Shown: positions 21,795-31,414, counted from the stretch's first letter. The stretch: DNA of 64,000 nt from Pseudomonas oryzihabitans (GCF_006384975.1 NZ_CP021645.1:2446001-2510000), one strand, 5' to 3'. Numbers and translations are program-made. The notes: a model not told the origin generated them from the letters alone.

Positions 21795-21973
21795 CGCGAA
21801 AACCGTGAGGAACCGGACAGGACCGGCGGGATGCCGAGTGTAAGAGAAGTGGGCCGCTCCTGCGCGGCTGTCTGGACCAGGCGACGAATGCCCCGGACCA
21901 GCGCCTCGACAGCTAGGCCGCGGTTACCGACAATGACGGACTTTCCGGCTCTGCGCCGCTGCCCGAGGTGTCC

Positions 21974-22711
21974 ATGCGCGTTCTGTTCGCTTCCCTGCTT
22001 TTCGCCGTCGCCCTGCCGACCCTGGCCGATGATGCGGTCAGTCTCTATCAGGCCGCCGGTTGGCCCGAACAGCGCGGGCATTTCCGCGATGCCCTGCAGG
22101 CCGCCCAACAGCGCTACCAGAACAGCCTGCCGCCGGCGCTGTATCAGAGCCTGGTGGACAACAGCAACAAACGCTACACCGCCGGCGCCATCGACCAGCG
22201 CGCCCTCGCCGCCCTGCGCCAGAACCTGCCCGCCGAGGGTCCGGCGCTGCAATTCTTCCAGTCGCCGGTAGGCCAGAAGGTGGTCGCCGCGGAAATCGCC
22301 GCCACCCGGAGCGACCAGTTGGCCAAGAACGCCAACGGCGTGCCGCAGATGCAGGCCAGTGCGGCGCGCCGTGCCCAGGCCAAGCGCCTGGCTGCGGCCC
22401 TGCCGGTGCGCGAAGCGGGCGCCGAGGTGAGCGTGGCCCTGGCGGGGCTGGCCGCCGACAGCCTGAGTTCGATGCTGCCGGGCCTGATGGGCCAGCAGCA
22501 ATCCGGCGGCATGATCGAACAGCAGCGCCAGAGATTCATCCAGCAGATGAACGCCGGTGACCTGGAAAACACCCTGCTCTATGTCTACCGCACCCTGAGC
22601 GACAACGAACTCAGCCAGTTCGCCGACTTCGCCAGCTCGCCCAATGGCACGGCCTACTACCGCGCCGCCGTGGCCGCGCTGCGGGCTGGGCTGGGTAGCG
22701 GCGGCCAATAA
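21974..22711 (+). CDS. Secreted DUF2059-like protein
   Basis: 245 residues with a cleavable signal peptide (MRVLFASLLFAVALPTLA, about 1-18). The mature part is helical. Its C-terminal part, EQQRQRFIQQMNAGDLENTLLYVYRTLSDNELSQFADFASSPNGTAYYRAAVAAL, matches the DUF2059 pattern of periplasmic proteins of unknown function. ATG at 21974 is preceded by GAGG at 21965-21968; the GTG at 21968 overlaps that RBS and is rejected. It is monocistronic, convergent with the hydrolase gene after 6 bases. Confidence 0.8.
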   Translation: MRVLFASLLFAVALPTLADDAVSLYQAAGWPEQRGHFRDALQAAQQRYQNSLPPALYQSLVDNSNKRYTAGAIDQRALAALRQNLPAEGPALQFFQSPVGQKVVAAEIAATRSDQLAKNANGVPQMQASAARRAQAKRLAAALPVREAGAEVSVALAGLAADSLSSMLPGLMGQQQSGGMIEQQRQRFIQQMNAGDLENTLLYVYRTLSDNELSQFADFASSPNGTAYYRAAVAALRAGLGSGGQ

Positions 22712-22717
22712 AAGCTC

Positions 22718-23656
22718 TCAGGCCAGGCGCTCATCCAGCCAACGGAAATAGCGCTGGCGCAGGGCTGCGGTCTCGTTGACCAGGTGGTGACGTGCCTCGG
22801 GCAGGCGCAGCACCTCCGGCCGGGCGAACTTGGCTTCCAGCACACCGAGGTTGTGCCGCCAGTCGACGGTGAAATCCTGCTCGCCCTGGATCACCAGGGG
22901 CGTGCGGGTGCTGGGCGCTGCGCCCTCCAGCTGCGGGATCCAGCGCGCCAGCGCTCCCACCCACTGAGCGGGCAACTCCCGCGGCTGCAACCCGTCCTGT
23001 TGCAGGAATTCAAGAAAAGCCGGATCGCCGGAATTCACCGAGAAGCGCCGCGGCAGCGCCCGCACGAAGGGCTTGACCAGGCGATAGGTCCATAGGCCCT
23101 GGCGCCAGGCATGAGGCCGTACCAGCGGCGCCAGCAGTACCGTCTGGCCCAACTCATCGGCGGGATTTCCCCGCAGCAGATAGTCCAGCAGGATGGCCCC
23201 GCCGGTACTCTGGCCGAGGAGATGCCAGGGGCGCGGTAGCTCCAGGCGCCGCGCCTCGGCGATCAGCGCCGTGAGGGTGGTCTGGTATTCAGCGAAGTCA
23301 TGGATGCTGGCGCGGGCCCCGCTCGACAACCCGTGCCCAGGCAGGTCGCAGGCCAGTACCGCCAGTTGCCGCGACAGTGCCCAGTCCACGACATGACCAT
23401 AGAGCCCCATGTGATCGTAGTAGCCGTGCAGCATCAGCAGGCTGCCGCGCGGCTCACGTGGCCACCAGCCCTGCACGGCGAGTTGGTAATCACCGGCGGG
23501 CAGGCGGCCCAGGGCGACGGTCACCTCGGGCCGTGCCAGGCTGTCGGCCAGGCGATAGAAGGCGCGATAGCCCTGGTGGTCGGCATCGGGCGGCAGGTCG
23601 AAGCGCAAAGGCACCAATGCCTGGCGAAGCCGGTCTAGATCGAAGGAAGCAGTCAT
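22718..23656 (-). CDS. Alpha/beta hydrolase (monoglyceride lipase-like)
   Basis: A 312-residue alpha/beta hydrolase. It contains the oxyanion strand LLMLHGYYDHMGLY, the lid-side LPGHGLSSGARA, the nucleophile elbow LLGQSTGGAI (GxSxG, Ser), the late Asp in IQGEQDFTVDW and His in LPEARHHLVNE, which complete the triad. No signal peptide is seen. The start ATG at 23654-23656 (MTASFDLDRL) is chosen over an in-frame start 19 residues earlier. The spacing of motifs fits serine aminopeptidase S33/monoacylglycerol-lipase-like enzymes; the substrate is unknown. Confidence 0.87.
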   Translation of the reverse strand: MTASFDLDRLRQALVPLRFDLPPDADHQGYRAFYRLADSLARPEVTVALGRLPAGDYQLAVQGWWPREPRGSLLMLHGYYDHMGLYGHVVDWALSRQLAVLACDLPGHGLSSGARASIHDFAEYQTTLTALIAEARRLELPRPWHLLGQSTGGAILLDYLLRGNPADELGQTVLLAPLVRPHAWRQGLWTYRLVKPFVRALPRRFSVNSGDPAFLEFLQQDGLQPRELPAQWVGALARWIPQLEGAAPSTRTPLVIQGEQDFTVDWRHNLGVLEAKFARPEVLRLPEARHHLVNETAALRQRYFRWLDERLA

Positions 23657-23785
23657 GGGCGCTCTGACAAGCAAAGGGCGTCCATGATCAACGTCCGCAC
23701 CGACTGCGGACAAGTCCTCCGGCAGTCATTTCCAATTGTTTCAAATCGCGCAATGTAGCGCTGCGCAGAGAAGACTGAATATTTC

Positions 23786-23828
23786 ACTGCCTAGGCAGTA
23801 TTATCAATACGCTTGATTGCCTGGGCAG
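23786..23828. promoter_or_regulatory. Tandem palindromic operators upstream of the marR-efflux operon
   Basis: ACTGCCTAGGCAGT (23786-23799) is a perfect 14-bp palindrome. A second, nearly identical site TGCCTGGGCA (23818-23827) begins exactly 30 bases after the matching position of the first (TGCCTAGGCA, 23788). This is about three helical turns, so two dimers would bind the same DNA face. The second ends 9 bases before the regulator start. Autoregulation by the MarR protein is inferred. Confidence 0.7.
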
Positions 23829-23836
23829 ATACTGCA

Positions 23837-24307
23837 ATGTCACATTTTGACCGTAGCAATTTTCCGCTGCGCTATTCCGTCGGCCACCTCATCCACCTGG
23901 CGAACCAATACAAGGACCGCCTGCTGGATAGCCATCTGGTGCCCTATGACATCACCGCCGCCCAGTTCAAGGTGCTGCTGCTGCTCGCCCGCGACCTGAC
24001 CGGCACCCCGGCCGAACTCAGTCGCTGCCTGTCCCTCGACAGTGGCGCCATGACCCGCATGCTCGACCGCCTCGAAGCCAAGGATCTGCTGCGCCGCGTG
24101 CGCAGTCTCAGTGATCGCCGCCAGGTGCGGCTGGAATTGACCGAACAGGGCAAGGCACTGAGCAGCGAACTGATGCAGATCGGCGTGGATGCCCTCAACG
24201 ACCTCACCCAGTGCCTGGATCGCCAGGAACTGGATGAACTGGAACGCCTGCTTCGCCGAGTGCTCGGCCCCTCCGGCCTGTTGCCGGAGAACTCTGGAGA
24301 TCTCTGA
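23837..24307 (+). CDS. MarR-family regulator of the efflux operon
   Basis: A 156-residue winged-helix regulator. The recognition helix region AELSRCLSLDSGAMTRMLDRLEAKDLL and wing RRVRSLSDRRQVRLELTEQGKAL are classic MarR/EmrR. The ATG at 23837 gives MSHFDRSNFPLRYSVGHL, as in related pseudomonad regulators. It is the first gene of a four-gene operon (OMF gene starts 4 bases after the stop). Like EmrR it probably represses its own operon and is released by amphiphilic drugs or phenolics; the two palindromes just upstream are its likely sites. Confidence 0.92.
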   Translation: MSHFDRSNFPLRYSVGHLIHLANQYKDRLLDSHLVPYDITAAQFKVLLLLARDLTGTPAELSRCLSLDSGAMTRMLDRLEAKDLLRRVRSLSDRRQVRLELTEQGKALSSELMQIGVDALNDLTQCLDRQELDELERLLRRVLGPSGLLPENSGDL

Positions 24308-24310
24308 CCC

Positions 24311-25765
24311 ATGACCTTTCGCCTGCCGTTGACCGCCCTCTGCGCCGCCCTGCTGCTGGCAGGCTGCGTGTCGTCCGAGGGTCTGAACCCCCAGGGGCAC
24401 GCCGTGGACCCGGCGACCCTCAAGGGTGAGGCCACCTTCGCCAGTGATCGCCTCTCGCCCGCCCAATGGCCGAGCGCCGACTGGTGGACGCGCCTGGGCG
24501 ATCCGCAACTCGACGGCCTGATCCGCGAGGCCCTGCGCGACAGCCCGTCGCTGCAGGAAGCCGATGCACGCAGCCGTCAGGCCGACGCCGCGGTGCTCGC
24601 CGCCGATGCCAATCGCGAACCGCAGATCGATGCCAGCGGCGGTGTCACCCGCTCGCGCCTAGCACGCCCGGACGACCCCCTGGGCCAGGGCGATCGCTAC
24701 AGCACCCTGCGCCAGCTCGATGTGAGCGGCAGCTACAGCTTCGATCTCTGGGGCGGCCAGCGTGCCGCCTGGGAAGCCGCCCTGGGCCGAGCCCGTGCCG
24801 GCGAGGTGGATCGCCAGGCCGCGCGCCTGACCCTGGCTGCCGATGTGACCCGCGCCTACAACCAGCTCGGCCTCGCCTACACCAACCTGGACGTGGCCCA
24901 ACAGGATCTGGAACGTACCCGCGGCATGCTCGACCTGGCCCAGCGCCGGGTCAGCGCCGGCCTCGACAGCGACTATCAGCTGCAGCAGACCCAGAGCCTG
25001 GAAGCCAGCTCCGCCTCGGCCCATACCGCCGCCGAGCAGCAGGTGCGCAGCGCCCAGATCCGTCTCGCCGTGTTGCTGGGCAAGGGCCCCGACCGTGGCG
25101 CCGAGATCCCGCGGCCCAAGCTCATCGCCCCCGCTGCGGTAAACCTGCCGGCGCAACTGCCCGCCGAACTGGTCGGCCGGCGCCCGGACCTGATCGCCGC
25201 TCGTTGGCGGGTGGAAGCCGCGCGCAAGGACATCGCCGCGAGCAAGACCAACTTCTATCCCAACCTGAACCTGACGGTAGCCGCCGGCAGCAAGGCCATC
25301 CTCGGCGATGCCCTGTTCGGTGGTCCGGCGCGCTTCTTCAACGTGGGGCCGGCGCTGTCGCTGCCGATCTTCGATGGCGGTCGCCGGCGGGCGGACCTGG
25401 CCAGCCGGGACGCCGACTACGACCTGGCCGTGGCCCAGTACAACCAGACCCTGGTCCAGGCCCTGGGCGACATCGCCGACGCCATCACCCGCCAGCGCTC
25501 GCTGGAACAGCAGCTCGTCGATCAGCAGCGGGCACGGGACATCGCCAAGAGCTCCTTCGACATCGCCATGCAGCGCTATGGCGCCGGCATCGGCAACTAC
25601 CTCGACGCCCTGACCGTCGAGCAACAGCTGCTGCAAGCCGACCGCCAGCTCGCCAGCCTCCAGGCCGACCGCATCGACAGCGGCGTGCTGTTGATGCAGG
25701 CCCTGGGTGGCGGCTTCCAACCGTCCACATTGCCGCCGGCACCCGCCGCCGCCACCTCACACTGA
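24311..25765 (+). CDS. Outer-membrane efflux lipoprotein (NodT/OprM family)
   Basis: A 484-residue outer-membrane channel of the TolC superfamily with lipobox LLAGC (lipid Cys19). The two halves each contain the outer-membrane-efflux repeat, e.g. SYSFDLWGGQRAAWEAAL and ALSLPIFDGGRRRADLASRDADYDLAVAQYNQTLVQAL, the usual NodT pattern. It is the exit duct for the EmrA-EmrB pump encoded next. Placement between the MarR gene and emrA corresponds to the OpmG-type locus of P. aeruginosa. Confidence 0.93.
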   Translation: MTFRLPLTALCAALLLAGCVSSEGLNPQGHAVDPATLKGEATFASDRLSPAQWPSADWWTRLGDPQLDGLIREALRDSPSLQEADARSRQADAAVLAADANREPQIDASGGVTRSRLARPDDPLGQGDRYSTLRQLDVSGSYSFDLWGGQRAAWEAALGRARAGEVDRQAARLTLAADVTRAYNQLGLAYTNLDVAQQDLERTRGMLDLAQRRVSAGLDSDYQLQQTQSLEASSASAHTAAEQQVRSAQIRLAVLLGKGPDRGAEIPRPKLIAPAAVNLPAQLPAELVGRRPDLIAARWRVEAARKDIAASKTNFYPNLNLTVAAGSKAILGDALFGGPARFFNVGPALSLPIFDGGRRRADLASRDADYDLAVAQYNQTLVQALGDIADAITRQRSLEQQLVDQQRARDIAKSSFDIAMQRYGAGIGNYLDALTVEQQLLQADRQLASLQADRIDSGVLLMQALGGGFQPSTLPPAPAAATSH

Positions 25766-25781
25766 TATCGAGATCGCGATC

Positions 25782-26993
25782 ATGGCCGATTCCGCCGCAA
25801 CCGCTCACGACAACGCCCAGGAGCAGCCGAACAAGGGCTCCGGCAAACGCAAATTCTTCCTGCTGCTCCTGCTGCTCCTGGTGATCCTGGCCGGTGCGGG
25901 CGTCTACTGCTACCACCTGTTCTATGGCCGCTTCCATGCCAGCACCGACGATGCCTACGTCAATGGCAACCTGGTGCAGCTCACCCCCCAGGTGGCCGGC
26001 ATCGTGACCCGCATCGCCGTCGATGATGGCGACTTCGTGCGCGAGGGCGACGTTCTGGTGGAGCTCGATCCCAACGACACCAGCATCGCCGAGCAGAGCG
26101 CCGAGGCCAACTTGGCCCAGACCGTGCGCAAGGTGCGCGGTCTCTACAGCAATGTGGACGGCTACAAGGCCCAGGTCGCCGCGCGCAAGGTCGAGGTCGA
26201 GCGCGCCCGTGCCGACTACGCCCGCCGGCGGAAACTGGCCCAGGGTGGCGCCATCTCCCAGGAAGAACTGGCCCACGCCCGTGACACCCTGGCCGCCGCC
26301 GAGAGCTCCCTGACCTCCGCCCAGCAGCAACTGGATACCAACAAAGCCCTGGTGGACGACACCCAGATCGCCTCCCACCCGGACGTCAAGGCCGCCGCCG
26401 CCCAGCTGCGCCAGGCCTACCTGAACCATGTCCGCACCAAGCTACTGGCGCCGGTGAGCGGCTACATCGCCAAGCGCTCGGTACAAGTCGGCAGCATGGT
26501 GCAGCCTGGCGCCGCGCTGATGGCGGTGGTGCCCCTGGACCAGATCTGGATCGATGCCAACTTCAAGGAGACCCAGCTCGCCGAGATGCGCATCGGCCAG
26601 CCGGTGGAAATCCATTCCGACTTCTATGGCGACGACGTCCGCTACCGCGGCACCGTGGAAAGCCTGGGCGTGGGTACCGGTAGCGCCTTCTCGCTGCTGC
26701 CGGCGCAGAACGCCACCGGCAACTGGATCAAGATCGTCCAGCGCCTGCCGGTACGGATTCGCCTGGAGCACGACAACCTGGACAAGCACCCGCTGCGGAT
26801 CGGCCTGTCGACGGTGGTCGATGTCGACCTGCACGACCAGGACGGCGCCCGCCTGCCCGCCGCCACGCCGAAGCAGCCGCGCTACAGCACGGACGTCTAC
26901 GACCATCAGTTGGCCGACGCCGAGCAGTTGATCCAGCAGATCATCCACAACAACGGTCCGGCGGCGCGCGCCTCCGGTGTCACCAAACGCTGA
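25782..26993 (+). CDS. emrA: Membrane-fusion protein EmrA
   Basis: 403 residues that bridge the inner-membrane pump and outer-membrane channel. It has a single N-terminal membrane helix (about 24-44), then the conserved STDDAYVNGNLVQLTPQVAGIV start of the biotinyl-lipoyl domain, a long coiled-coil hairpin (about 95-215) and the HlyD-type APVSGYIAKRSVQVGSMVQPGAAL segment. The ATG at 25782 is chosen because the upstream 25 codons have no membrane or RBS character. It lies 17 bases after the channel gene. Confidence 0.93.
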   Translation: MADSAATAHDNAQEQPNKGSGKRKFFLLLLLLLVILAGAGVYCYHLFYGRFHASTDDAYVNGNLVQLTPQVAGIVTRIAVDDGDFVREGDVLVELDPNDTSIAEQSAEANLAQTVRKVRGLYSNVDGYKAQVAARKVEVERARADYARRRKLAQGGAISQEELAHARDTLAAAESSLTSAQQQLDTNKALVDDTQIASHPDVKAAAAQLRQAYLNHVRTKLLAPVSGYIAKRSVQVGSMVQPGAALMAVVPLDQIWIDANFKETQLAEMRIGQPVEIHSDFYGDDVRYRGTVESLGVGTGSAFSLLPAQNATGNWIKIVQRLPVRIRLEHDNLDKHPLRIGLSTVVDVDLHDQDGARLPAATPKQPRYSTDVYDHQLADAEQLIQQIIHNNGPAARASGVTKR

Positions 26994-27040
26994 GGTCGCG
27001 GGGCCCGCGCAGAGGCCCCCACCCCTTCTGGTAATCCGTC

Positions 27041-28567
27041 ATGAGCGATAATGCCTTTCGCCCGGCGAGCCTGGTGCTCGCCACGGTGGGTCTGTCCCTG
27101 GCCACCTTCATGCAGGTGCTCGACACCACCATCGCCAACGTCGCCCTGACCACCATTTCCGGCAACCTCGGGGTCAGTCAGGAACAGGGCACCTGGGTCA
27201 TCACCGCCTTCGCCGTGAGCAACGCCATCGCCCTGCCCCTGACCGGCTGGATGGCGCGCCGCTTCGGCGAGGTCAAGCTGTTCATGGCCGCCGTGGTGCT
27301 GTTCGTCATCACCTCCTTCCTCTGCGGTATCGCCACCTCCATGCCCGAACTGGTGGTATTCCGCGCCATGCAGGGCTTCGTCGCCGGCCCGCTCTACCCC
27401 ATGGCCCAAACGCTGTTGCTGGCGATCTTCCCGGCGGCCAAACGCGGCATGGCCCTGGCGCTGCTGGCCATGGTGACGGTAGTGGCGCCCATCATCGGCC
27501 CCATCGCCGGTGGCTGGATCACCGACAACTACAGCTGGCCGTGGATCTTCTTCATCAATGTGCCCATCGGTATCTTCGCCACCCTGGTGGTCTGGAGCCA
27601 ACTGGGCAAGAAGCCGGAGAAACTGGTCGCCCAACCCATCGACTACGTGGGGTTGATCCTGCTGGTGATCGGCGTCGGCGTGCTGCAGGTGGTGCTGGAC
27701 AAGGGCAACGACCTGGACTGGTTCGAATCCAACCTGATCTGCCTGGGCGCGGCCATTTCCGCCATATCCCTGACCGCCCTGGTGATCTGGGAGCTGACCG
27801 ACAAGCATCCCATCATCAATCTACGGCTGTTCCGCTATCGCAATTTCAGCTTCGGCACCCTGGCGCTGGTGCTGGGCTATTCGGGCTTCTTCGGTATCAA
27901 CCTGCTGCTGCCCCAATGGCTGCAGACCCAGCTCGGCTACACCCCGGTATGGGCTGGCCTGGCCGCGGCGCCCATCGGCATCCTACCGGTGATCCTGTCA
28001 CCGCTGGTGGGCAAGTTCGCGCACAAGACCGACCTGCGCCTGCTGGCTGGCGGTTCTTTCCTGGTGATCGGCGCCTCCTGCTTCATGCGGGCGACCTTCA
28101 ACAACGAGGTGGACTATCGCCACATCGCCGAGGTGCAGACCTTCATGGGCCTGGGCGTGGCGCTGTTCTTCATGCCCACCACCAGCATTCTGCTGTCCAG
28201 CCTCAAACCCTCGGAGCTGGCCGATGGCGGCGGCCTGGCGACCTTCCTGCGGGTCCTGGGTGGCAGCTTCGCCTCGTCGCTGACCACCTGGATCTGGCAG
28301 CGCCGCGCCATCCACCACCACGCCCAATTGACCGAGGACGTGACCGCCTACAGCCCGGCTACCCAACATTACCTGGACGCGCTCGGCGGCCCGTCGCAAC
28401 ACGCCTATGCCCAGATCGACAAGGTCGTGGAGAGCCAGGCCTATATGCTGTCGACGATAGACTACTTCACCCTGCTCGGCTGGACCTTCATGGGCCTGTT
28501 CCTGATCATCTGGCTGGCCAAGCCGCCCTTCGCCGCCAAGCCGGGGGCTGGCGGCGGCGATCACTGA
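27041..28567 (+). CDS. emrB: Multidrug MFS pump EmrB (DHA2, 14 TM)
   Basis: A 508-residue drug:proton antiporter of the 14-helix DHA2 family. Landmarks are the TM1 motif LATFMQVLDTTIANVALTTI, motif A-like GWMARRFGEVKLF, motif C-like VTVVAPIIGPIAGGWITDNYSWPWIFFINVPIG, and a loop carrying DKHPIINLRLFRYRNFSFG. It forms a tripartite pump with EmrA and the outer-membrane protein. The operon ends here: the stop is 1 base from the convergent cytochrome c gene. Confidence 0.94.
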   Translation: MSDNAFRPASLVLATVGLSLATFMQVLDTTIANVALTTISGNLGVSQEQGTWVITAFAVSNAIALPLTGWMARRFGEVKLFMAAVVLFVITSFLCGIATSMPELVVFRAMQGFVAGPLYPMAQTLLLAIFPAAKRGMALALLAMVTVVAPIIGPIAGGWITDNYSWPWIFFINVPIGIFATLVVWSQLGKKPEKLVAQPIDYVGLILLVIGVGVLQVVLDKGNDLDWFESNLICLGAAISAISLTALVIWELTDKHPIINLRLFRYRNFSFGTLALVLGYSGFFGINLLLPQWLQTQLGYTPVWAGLAAAPIGILPVILSPLVGKFAHKTDLRLLAGGSFLVIGASCFMRATFNNEVDYRHIAEVQTFMGLGVALFFMPTTSILLSSLKPSELADGGGLATFLRVLGGSFASSLTTWIWQRRAIHHHAQLTEDVTAYSPATQHYLDALGGPSQHAYAQIDKVVESQAYMLSTIDYFTLLGWTFMGLFLIIWLAKPPFAAKPGAGGGDH

Positions 28568-28942
28568 TCAGGGCGTGGTGTTCTGGGTCTGCAAGTAATC
28601 GGCGATGTCGCGCAAATCCTCGGCATCGCCGATGCCCCAGAATCTCATCTTGGTACCCGGCACCTGCTGCTCGGGATCACGCAGGAAGGCCTCCAAGGCC
28701 TTGCGATCCCAGGCGAAGCCAGCGCTACGCATGGCTTCGGAATAGCTGTAGCCCGGCAGGCTGCCCGCCTGGCGACCGAAGAGATCGTTGAGCTGCGGGC
28801 CGAAGCCGGACTGGGCATTGGGCCCTACGGAATGGCAGTTGTGGCAGCGGCGCAGGAAGAGATTACGGCCGTTGTCGGCATCGGCCCAGGCCAGCTCTCC
28901 ACTTAGCAGCGTCAACAGGCCCAGCCCGGCCAACGTCTTCAT
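28568..28942 (-). CDS. Periplasmic monohaem cytochrome c (class I)
   Basis: 124 residues. The signal peptide is about 1-20 (ending LAWA). The haem site CHNCH is at Cys33-Cys36-His37 and the sixth-ligand Met lies in [11 protein letters not shown]. The pattern ([25 protein letters not shown]) matches the cytochrome c550/cytochrome c2-like small electron carriers. The start ATG at 28940-28942 overlaps the mutM stop by 4 bases, so it is translated after mutM. The coupling to a DNA repair gene is not explained by function. Confidence 0.9.
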   Translation of the reverse strand: MKTLAGLGLLTLLSGELAWADADNGRNLFLRRCHNCHSVGPNAQSGFGPQLNDLFGRQAGSLPGYSYSEAMRSAGFAWDRKALEAFLRDPEQQVPGTKMRFWGIGDAEDLRDIADYLQTQNTTP

Positions 28943-29751
28943 CGCTGGCATTTGCGGCAGTAGACGCTCGCGCGTTGGCCCAGGCGGATCTCTTGCAGCC
29001 CGGTACCACACACCTTGCAGAATTCGCCCTTGCGGCCGTAGACGAACAACTCCTGCTTGAAATAGCCGGGTGCGCCATCGCCCCCGATGAAGTCGCGCAG
29101 GGTGGTACCGCCGCTCTCGATGGAGCGCGCCAGCACTTTCTTGATCTCCTCGGCCAGGCGGTCGTAGCGTGCCCGCGAGATGCTGCCGGCGGCGCGGCGG
29201 GGATCGATACCGGCCGCGAACAATGCCTCGGCGGCGTAGATGTTGCCCACCCCCACCACCACGGCGTTGTCCATGATGAAGGGCTTGACCGCCATGCTGC
29301 GTCCACGCGACAGCTCGAACAGTCGGCCGCCGTCGAAGGCGTCGGTCAGGGGCTCGGGGCCCAGCTTGCTGAGCAGCACATGGGCATGGGGGTCCTGGGT
29401 CCAGAGCAAGGCGCCGAAACGCCGGGGATCGGTGTAGCGCAGCGACAGCCCGGACTCCAGCTCGATGTCGACATGCTCATGCTTGGCCGGCGGCTGATCC
29501 GCCGGCACCAGCCGCAGACTGCCGGACATGCCCAGGTGGCCGATCAGGGTGCCGCTCTCGGCACGGATCAGCAGGTACTTGGCGCGCCGCTCCACGGCCT
29601 CGATGCGCTGGCCGGAGAGACGGACGTCCAGGTCCTCGGGCACCGGCCAGCGCAGGCGGGCGTCACGGACGATGACCCGACATACACGCTGACCGACGAC
29701 ATGGGGCTCGATGCCCCGGCGGGTGGTTTCGACTTCAGGTAGTTCGGGCAT
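28939..29751 (-). CDS. mutM: Formamidopyrimidine-DNA glycosylase MutM (Fpg)
   Basis: A 270-residue base-excision repair enzyme that removes 8-oxoguanine and formamidopyrimidines and nicks the site. The catalytic N-terminus is complete ([21 protein letters not shown]: Pro2, Glu3). The helix-two-turn-helix region [18 protein letters not shown] and the C-terminal zinc finger CKVCGTGLQ...CRKC are present. Full length for the family. The gene is followed by the overlapping cytochrome c gene. Confidence 0.97.
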   Translation of the reverse strand: MPELPEVETTRRGIEPHVVGQRVCRVIVRDARLRWPVPEDLDVRLSGQRIEAVERRAKYLLIRAESGTLIGHLGMSGSLRLVPADQPPAKHEHVDIELESGLSLRYTDPRRFGALLWTQDPHAHVLLSKLGPEPLTDAFDGGRLFELSRGRSMAVKPFIMDNAVVVGVGNIYAAEALFAAGIDPRRAAGSISRARYDRLAEEIKKVLARSIESGGTTLRDFIGGDGAPGYFKQELFVYGRKGEFCKVCGTGLQEIRLGQRASVYCRKCQR

Positions 29752-29777
29752 GGAGATCCAGGAGAGCTACGGATGCA

Positions 29778-30665
29778 CTAGTAATTGATCCGACCGCTGC
29801 CCATTTCAAGGATGGTCTCCTTGAGCGACTCGAAGTCGTACTCGGACAGCCCGACATGATCCAGCACCCGGGAGGCGATGGCCGTCCACTCGTGGTCCTC
29901 GTCCTGGCCACCGAGGGCGCGATAGCAGCCGCAGATGTGCTCGGCCATCTTCAGCAGAGCCAACAGATTCTTGATCTGGACATCGGTGGTAGCCCCTTCG
30001 TCGAACACAGACTGGACATTGTGATGATTGGCGATGGCCTGGCCGACAGCTTCCGGCAGGCGCCAGGAGCGGGAGATGAAATAGCCCACCACGGAGTGGT
30101 TGGTGTTGAACAACCGATTCTCCACGTCCACCACCCGCACCTGCTCGCTCACGCTGGCATAGGCTTCTTCCAGCACCGACATGTAGTTGGGGAAGCGCTT
30201 GAGCATCAGCGGGATGCCACAATTGTGGAACAGCCCCAGAGCATAGGCCTCGTCGGGAGTCGGGTAGCCGGTCTTCTTGGCCAGACTCAGGCAGGTCTCG
30301 GCCACGTCCTGGGCGGTGTCCCAGAAGCGGTTGAGGGTGACGATGGTCTCGTCGCTGAGTTCACCCTTGATCGACTGGGCGTTGATCAGATTGATCACTG
30401 ACTGGCTACCCAGCAGATTGACTGCCCGCTGGATGGAGGTGACCCGGTTGCTCAGGCCGAAGTACGGCGAATTGACCAACTTGAGCAGCGCCCCGGACAG
30501 CCCCGGATCCTGACCGATCAGTCGCGCGATGACCTTGAGATCAGGGTTCGGCATGATCTGTTCGAGCTGCAGATCCACCATGATCTGCGGTTGCGGGGGA
30601 ATGCTGATGCCTTGCAGAGCCTGACGGATCTGCACCTCGGTCAGCGAGGGGGAGGTTGGGGACAT
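29778..30665 (-). CDS. HDOD-domain signalling protein
   Basis: 295 residues. The HDOD domain (about 15-220) is visible in SIPPQPQIMVDLQLEQIMPNPDLKVIARLIGQDPGLSGALLKLVNSPYFGLSNRVTSIQRAVNLLG. The metal-dependent HD residues are degenerate (GLFHNCGIPLML, NHHNVQSV), usual for HDOD proteins, which act by protein-protein contact in signalling, motility or second-messenger control. There is no receiver or GGDEF domain. It is monocistronic and divergent from the DJ-1 gene. Confidence 0.88.
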   Translation of the reverse strand: MSPTSPSLTEVQIRQALQGISIPPQPQIMVDLQLEQIMPNPDLKVIARLIGQDPGLSGALLKLVNSPYFGLSNRVTSIQRAVNLLGSQSVINLINAQSIKGELSDETIVTLNRFWDTAQDVAETCLSLAKKTGYPTPDEAYALGLFHNCGIPLMLKRFPNYMSVLEEAYASVSEQVRVVDVENRLFNTNHSVVGYFISRSWRLPEAVGQAIANHHNVQSVFDEGATTDVQIKNLLALLKMAEHICGCYRALGGQDEDHEWTAIASRVLDHVGLSEYDFESLKETILEMGSGRINY

Positions 30666-30821
30666 GAAAGCTACTCTGCGATGGATGTCGCAAATTTACT
30701 CTTCGCCGCTTGGGGATGCCATCGGGCGCAATGAAGGAACTTCGTATAGCTCACATGAGCCGGATCTATGAGCGCTGGCAAAAGGCTAGCCCATCCGAAT
30801 TCCAAACGAGGTACCTGCACC

Positions 30822-31361
30822 ATGGCTACATCCCTGAACGGCAAGAAAATCGCCATCCTGGTCACCGATGGCTTCGAACAGGCCGAACTCACCGGCCCCA
30901 AGCAGGCCCTGGAACAGGCGGGTGCCCAGACCCACATCATTTCCGCCGAAGCCGGTCAGGTGCAGGGCTGGAACCACACCGATCCGGCCGACAGCTTCCC
31001 GGTGGACCTGACCTTCGATGCCGCCAACGCCGGTGACTACGATGCCGTGCTGTTGCCCGGGGGCGTGGTCAACGCCGATACCATCCGTACCGATGCCAAG
31101 GCCCAGCAACTGACCAAGCAGATAGCCGACGCGGGCAAGCCGGTCGCCGTCATCTGCCATGGCGCCTGGCTGCTGATCTCCGCCGGCCTGGTGCAGGGCA
31201 AGACCCTGACCAGTTGGCCATCGCTGACCGACGATCTCAAGAATGCCGGCGCTACCTGGAAGGATCAGGAAGTCATCGTCGATGGCCAATGGGTGAGCAG
31301 CCGCAAGCCGGACGACATCCCGGCCTTCAATCGCGAGTTCATCAAGCTGCTGGCGAGCTAG
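30822..31361 (+). CDS. DJ-1/PfpI-family protein (YhbO/PfpI type)
   Basis: A 179-residue single-domain protein of the class I glutamine-amidotransferase-like fold. The nucleophile elbow VAVICHGAWLL carries the conserved Cys followed by His; the acidic partner is likely Glu in DGFEQAELTGPK. Members are described as proteases, glyoxalases or deglycases active against glycation damage; the role here is not certain. The start ATG at 30822 (MATSLNGKKIAIL) is taken as the family N-terminus. An earlier in-frame ATG gives no family match. Confidence 0.9.
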   Translation: MATSLNGKKIAILVTDGFEQAELTGPKQALEQAGAQTHIISAEAGQVQGWNHTDPADSFPVDLTFDAANAGDYDAVLLPGGVVNADTIRTDAKAQQLTKQIADAGKPVAVICHGAWLLISAGLVQGKTLTSWPSLTDDLKNAGATWKDQEVIVDGQWVSSRKPDDIPAFNREFIKLLAS

Positions 31362-31384
31362 ATACCGCTCGGCAACCTCGGAAA

Positions 31385-31414
31385 CCAGGGCACTGCCACA
31401 CTGCAGTGCCCTGG
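31385..31414 (+). terminator. Hairpin after the DJ-1/PfpI gene
   Basis: A perfect 12-bp stem CCAGGGCACTGC/GCAGTGCCCTGG with a 6-base loop, 23 bases after the stop. There is no T tract. Confidence 0.6.
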
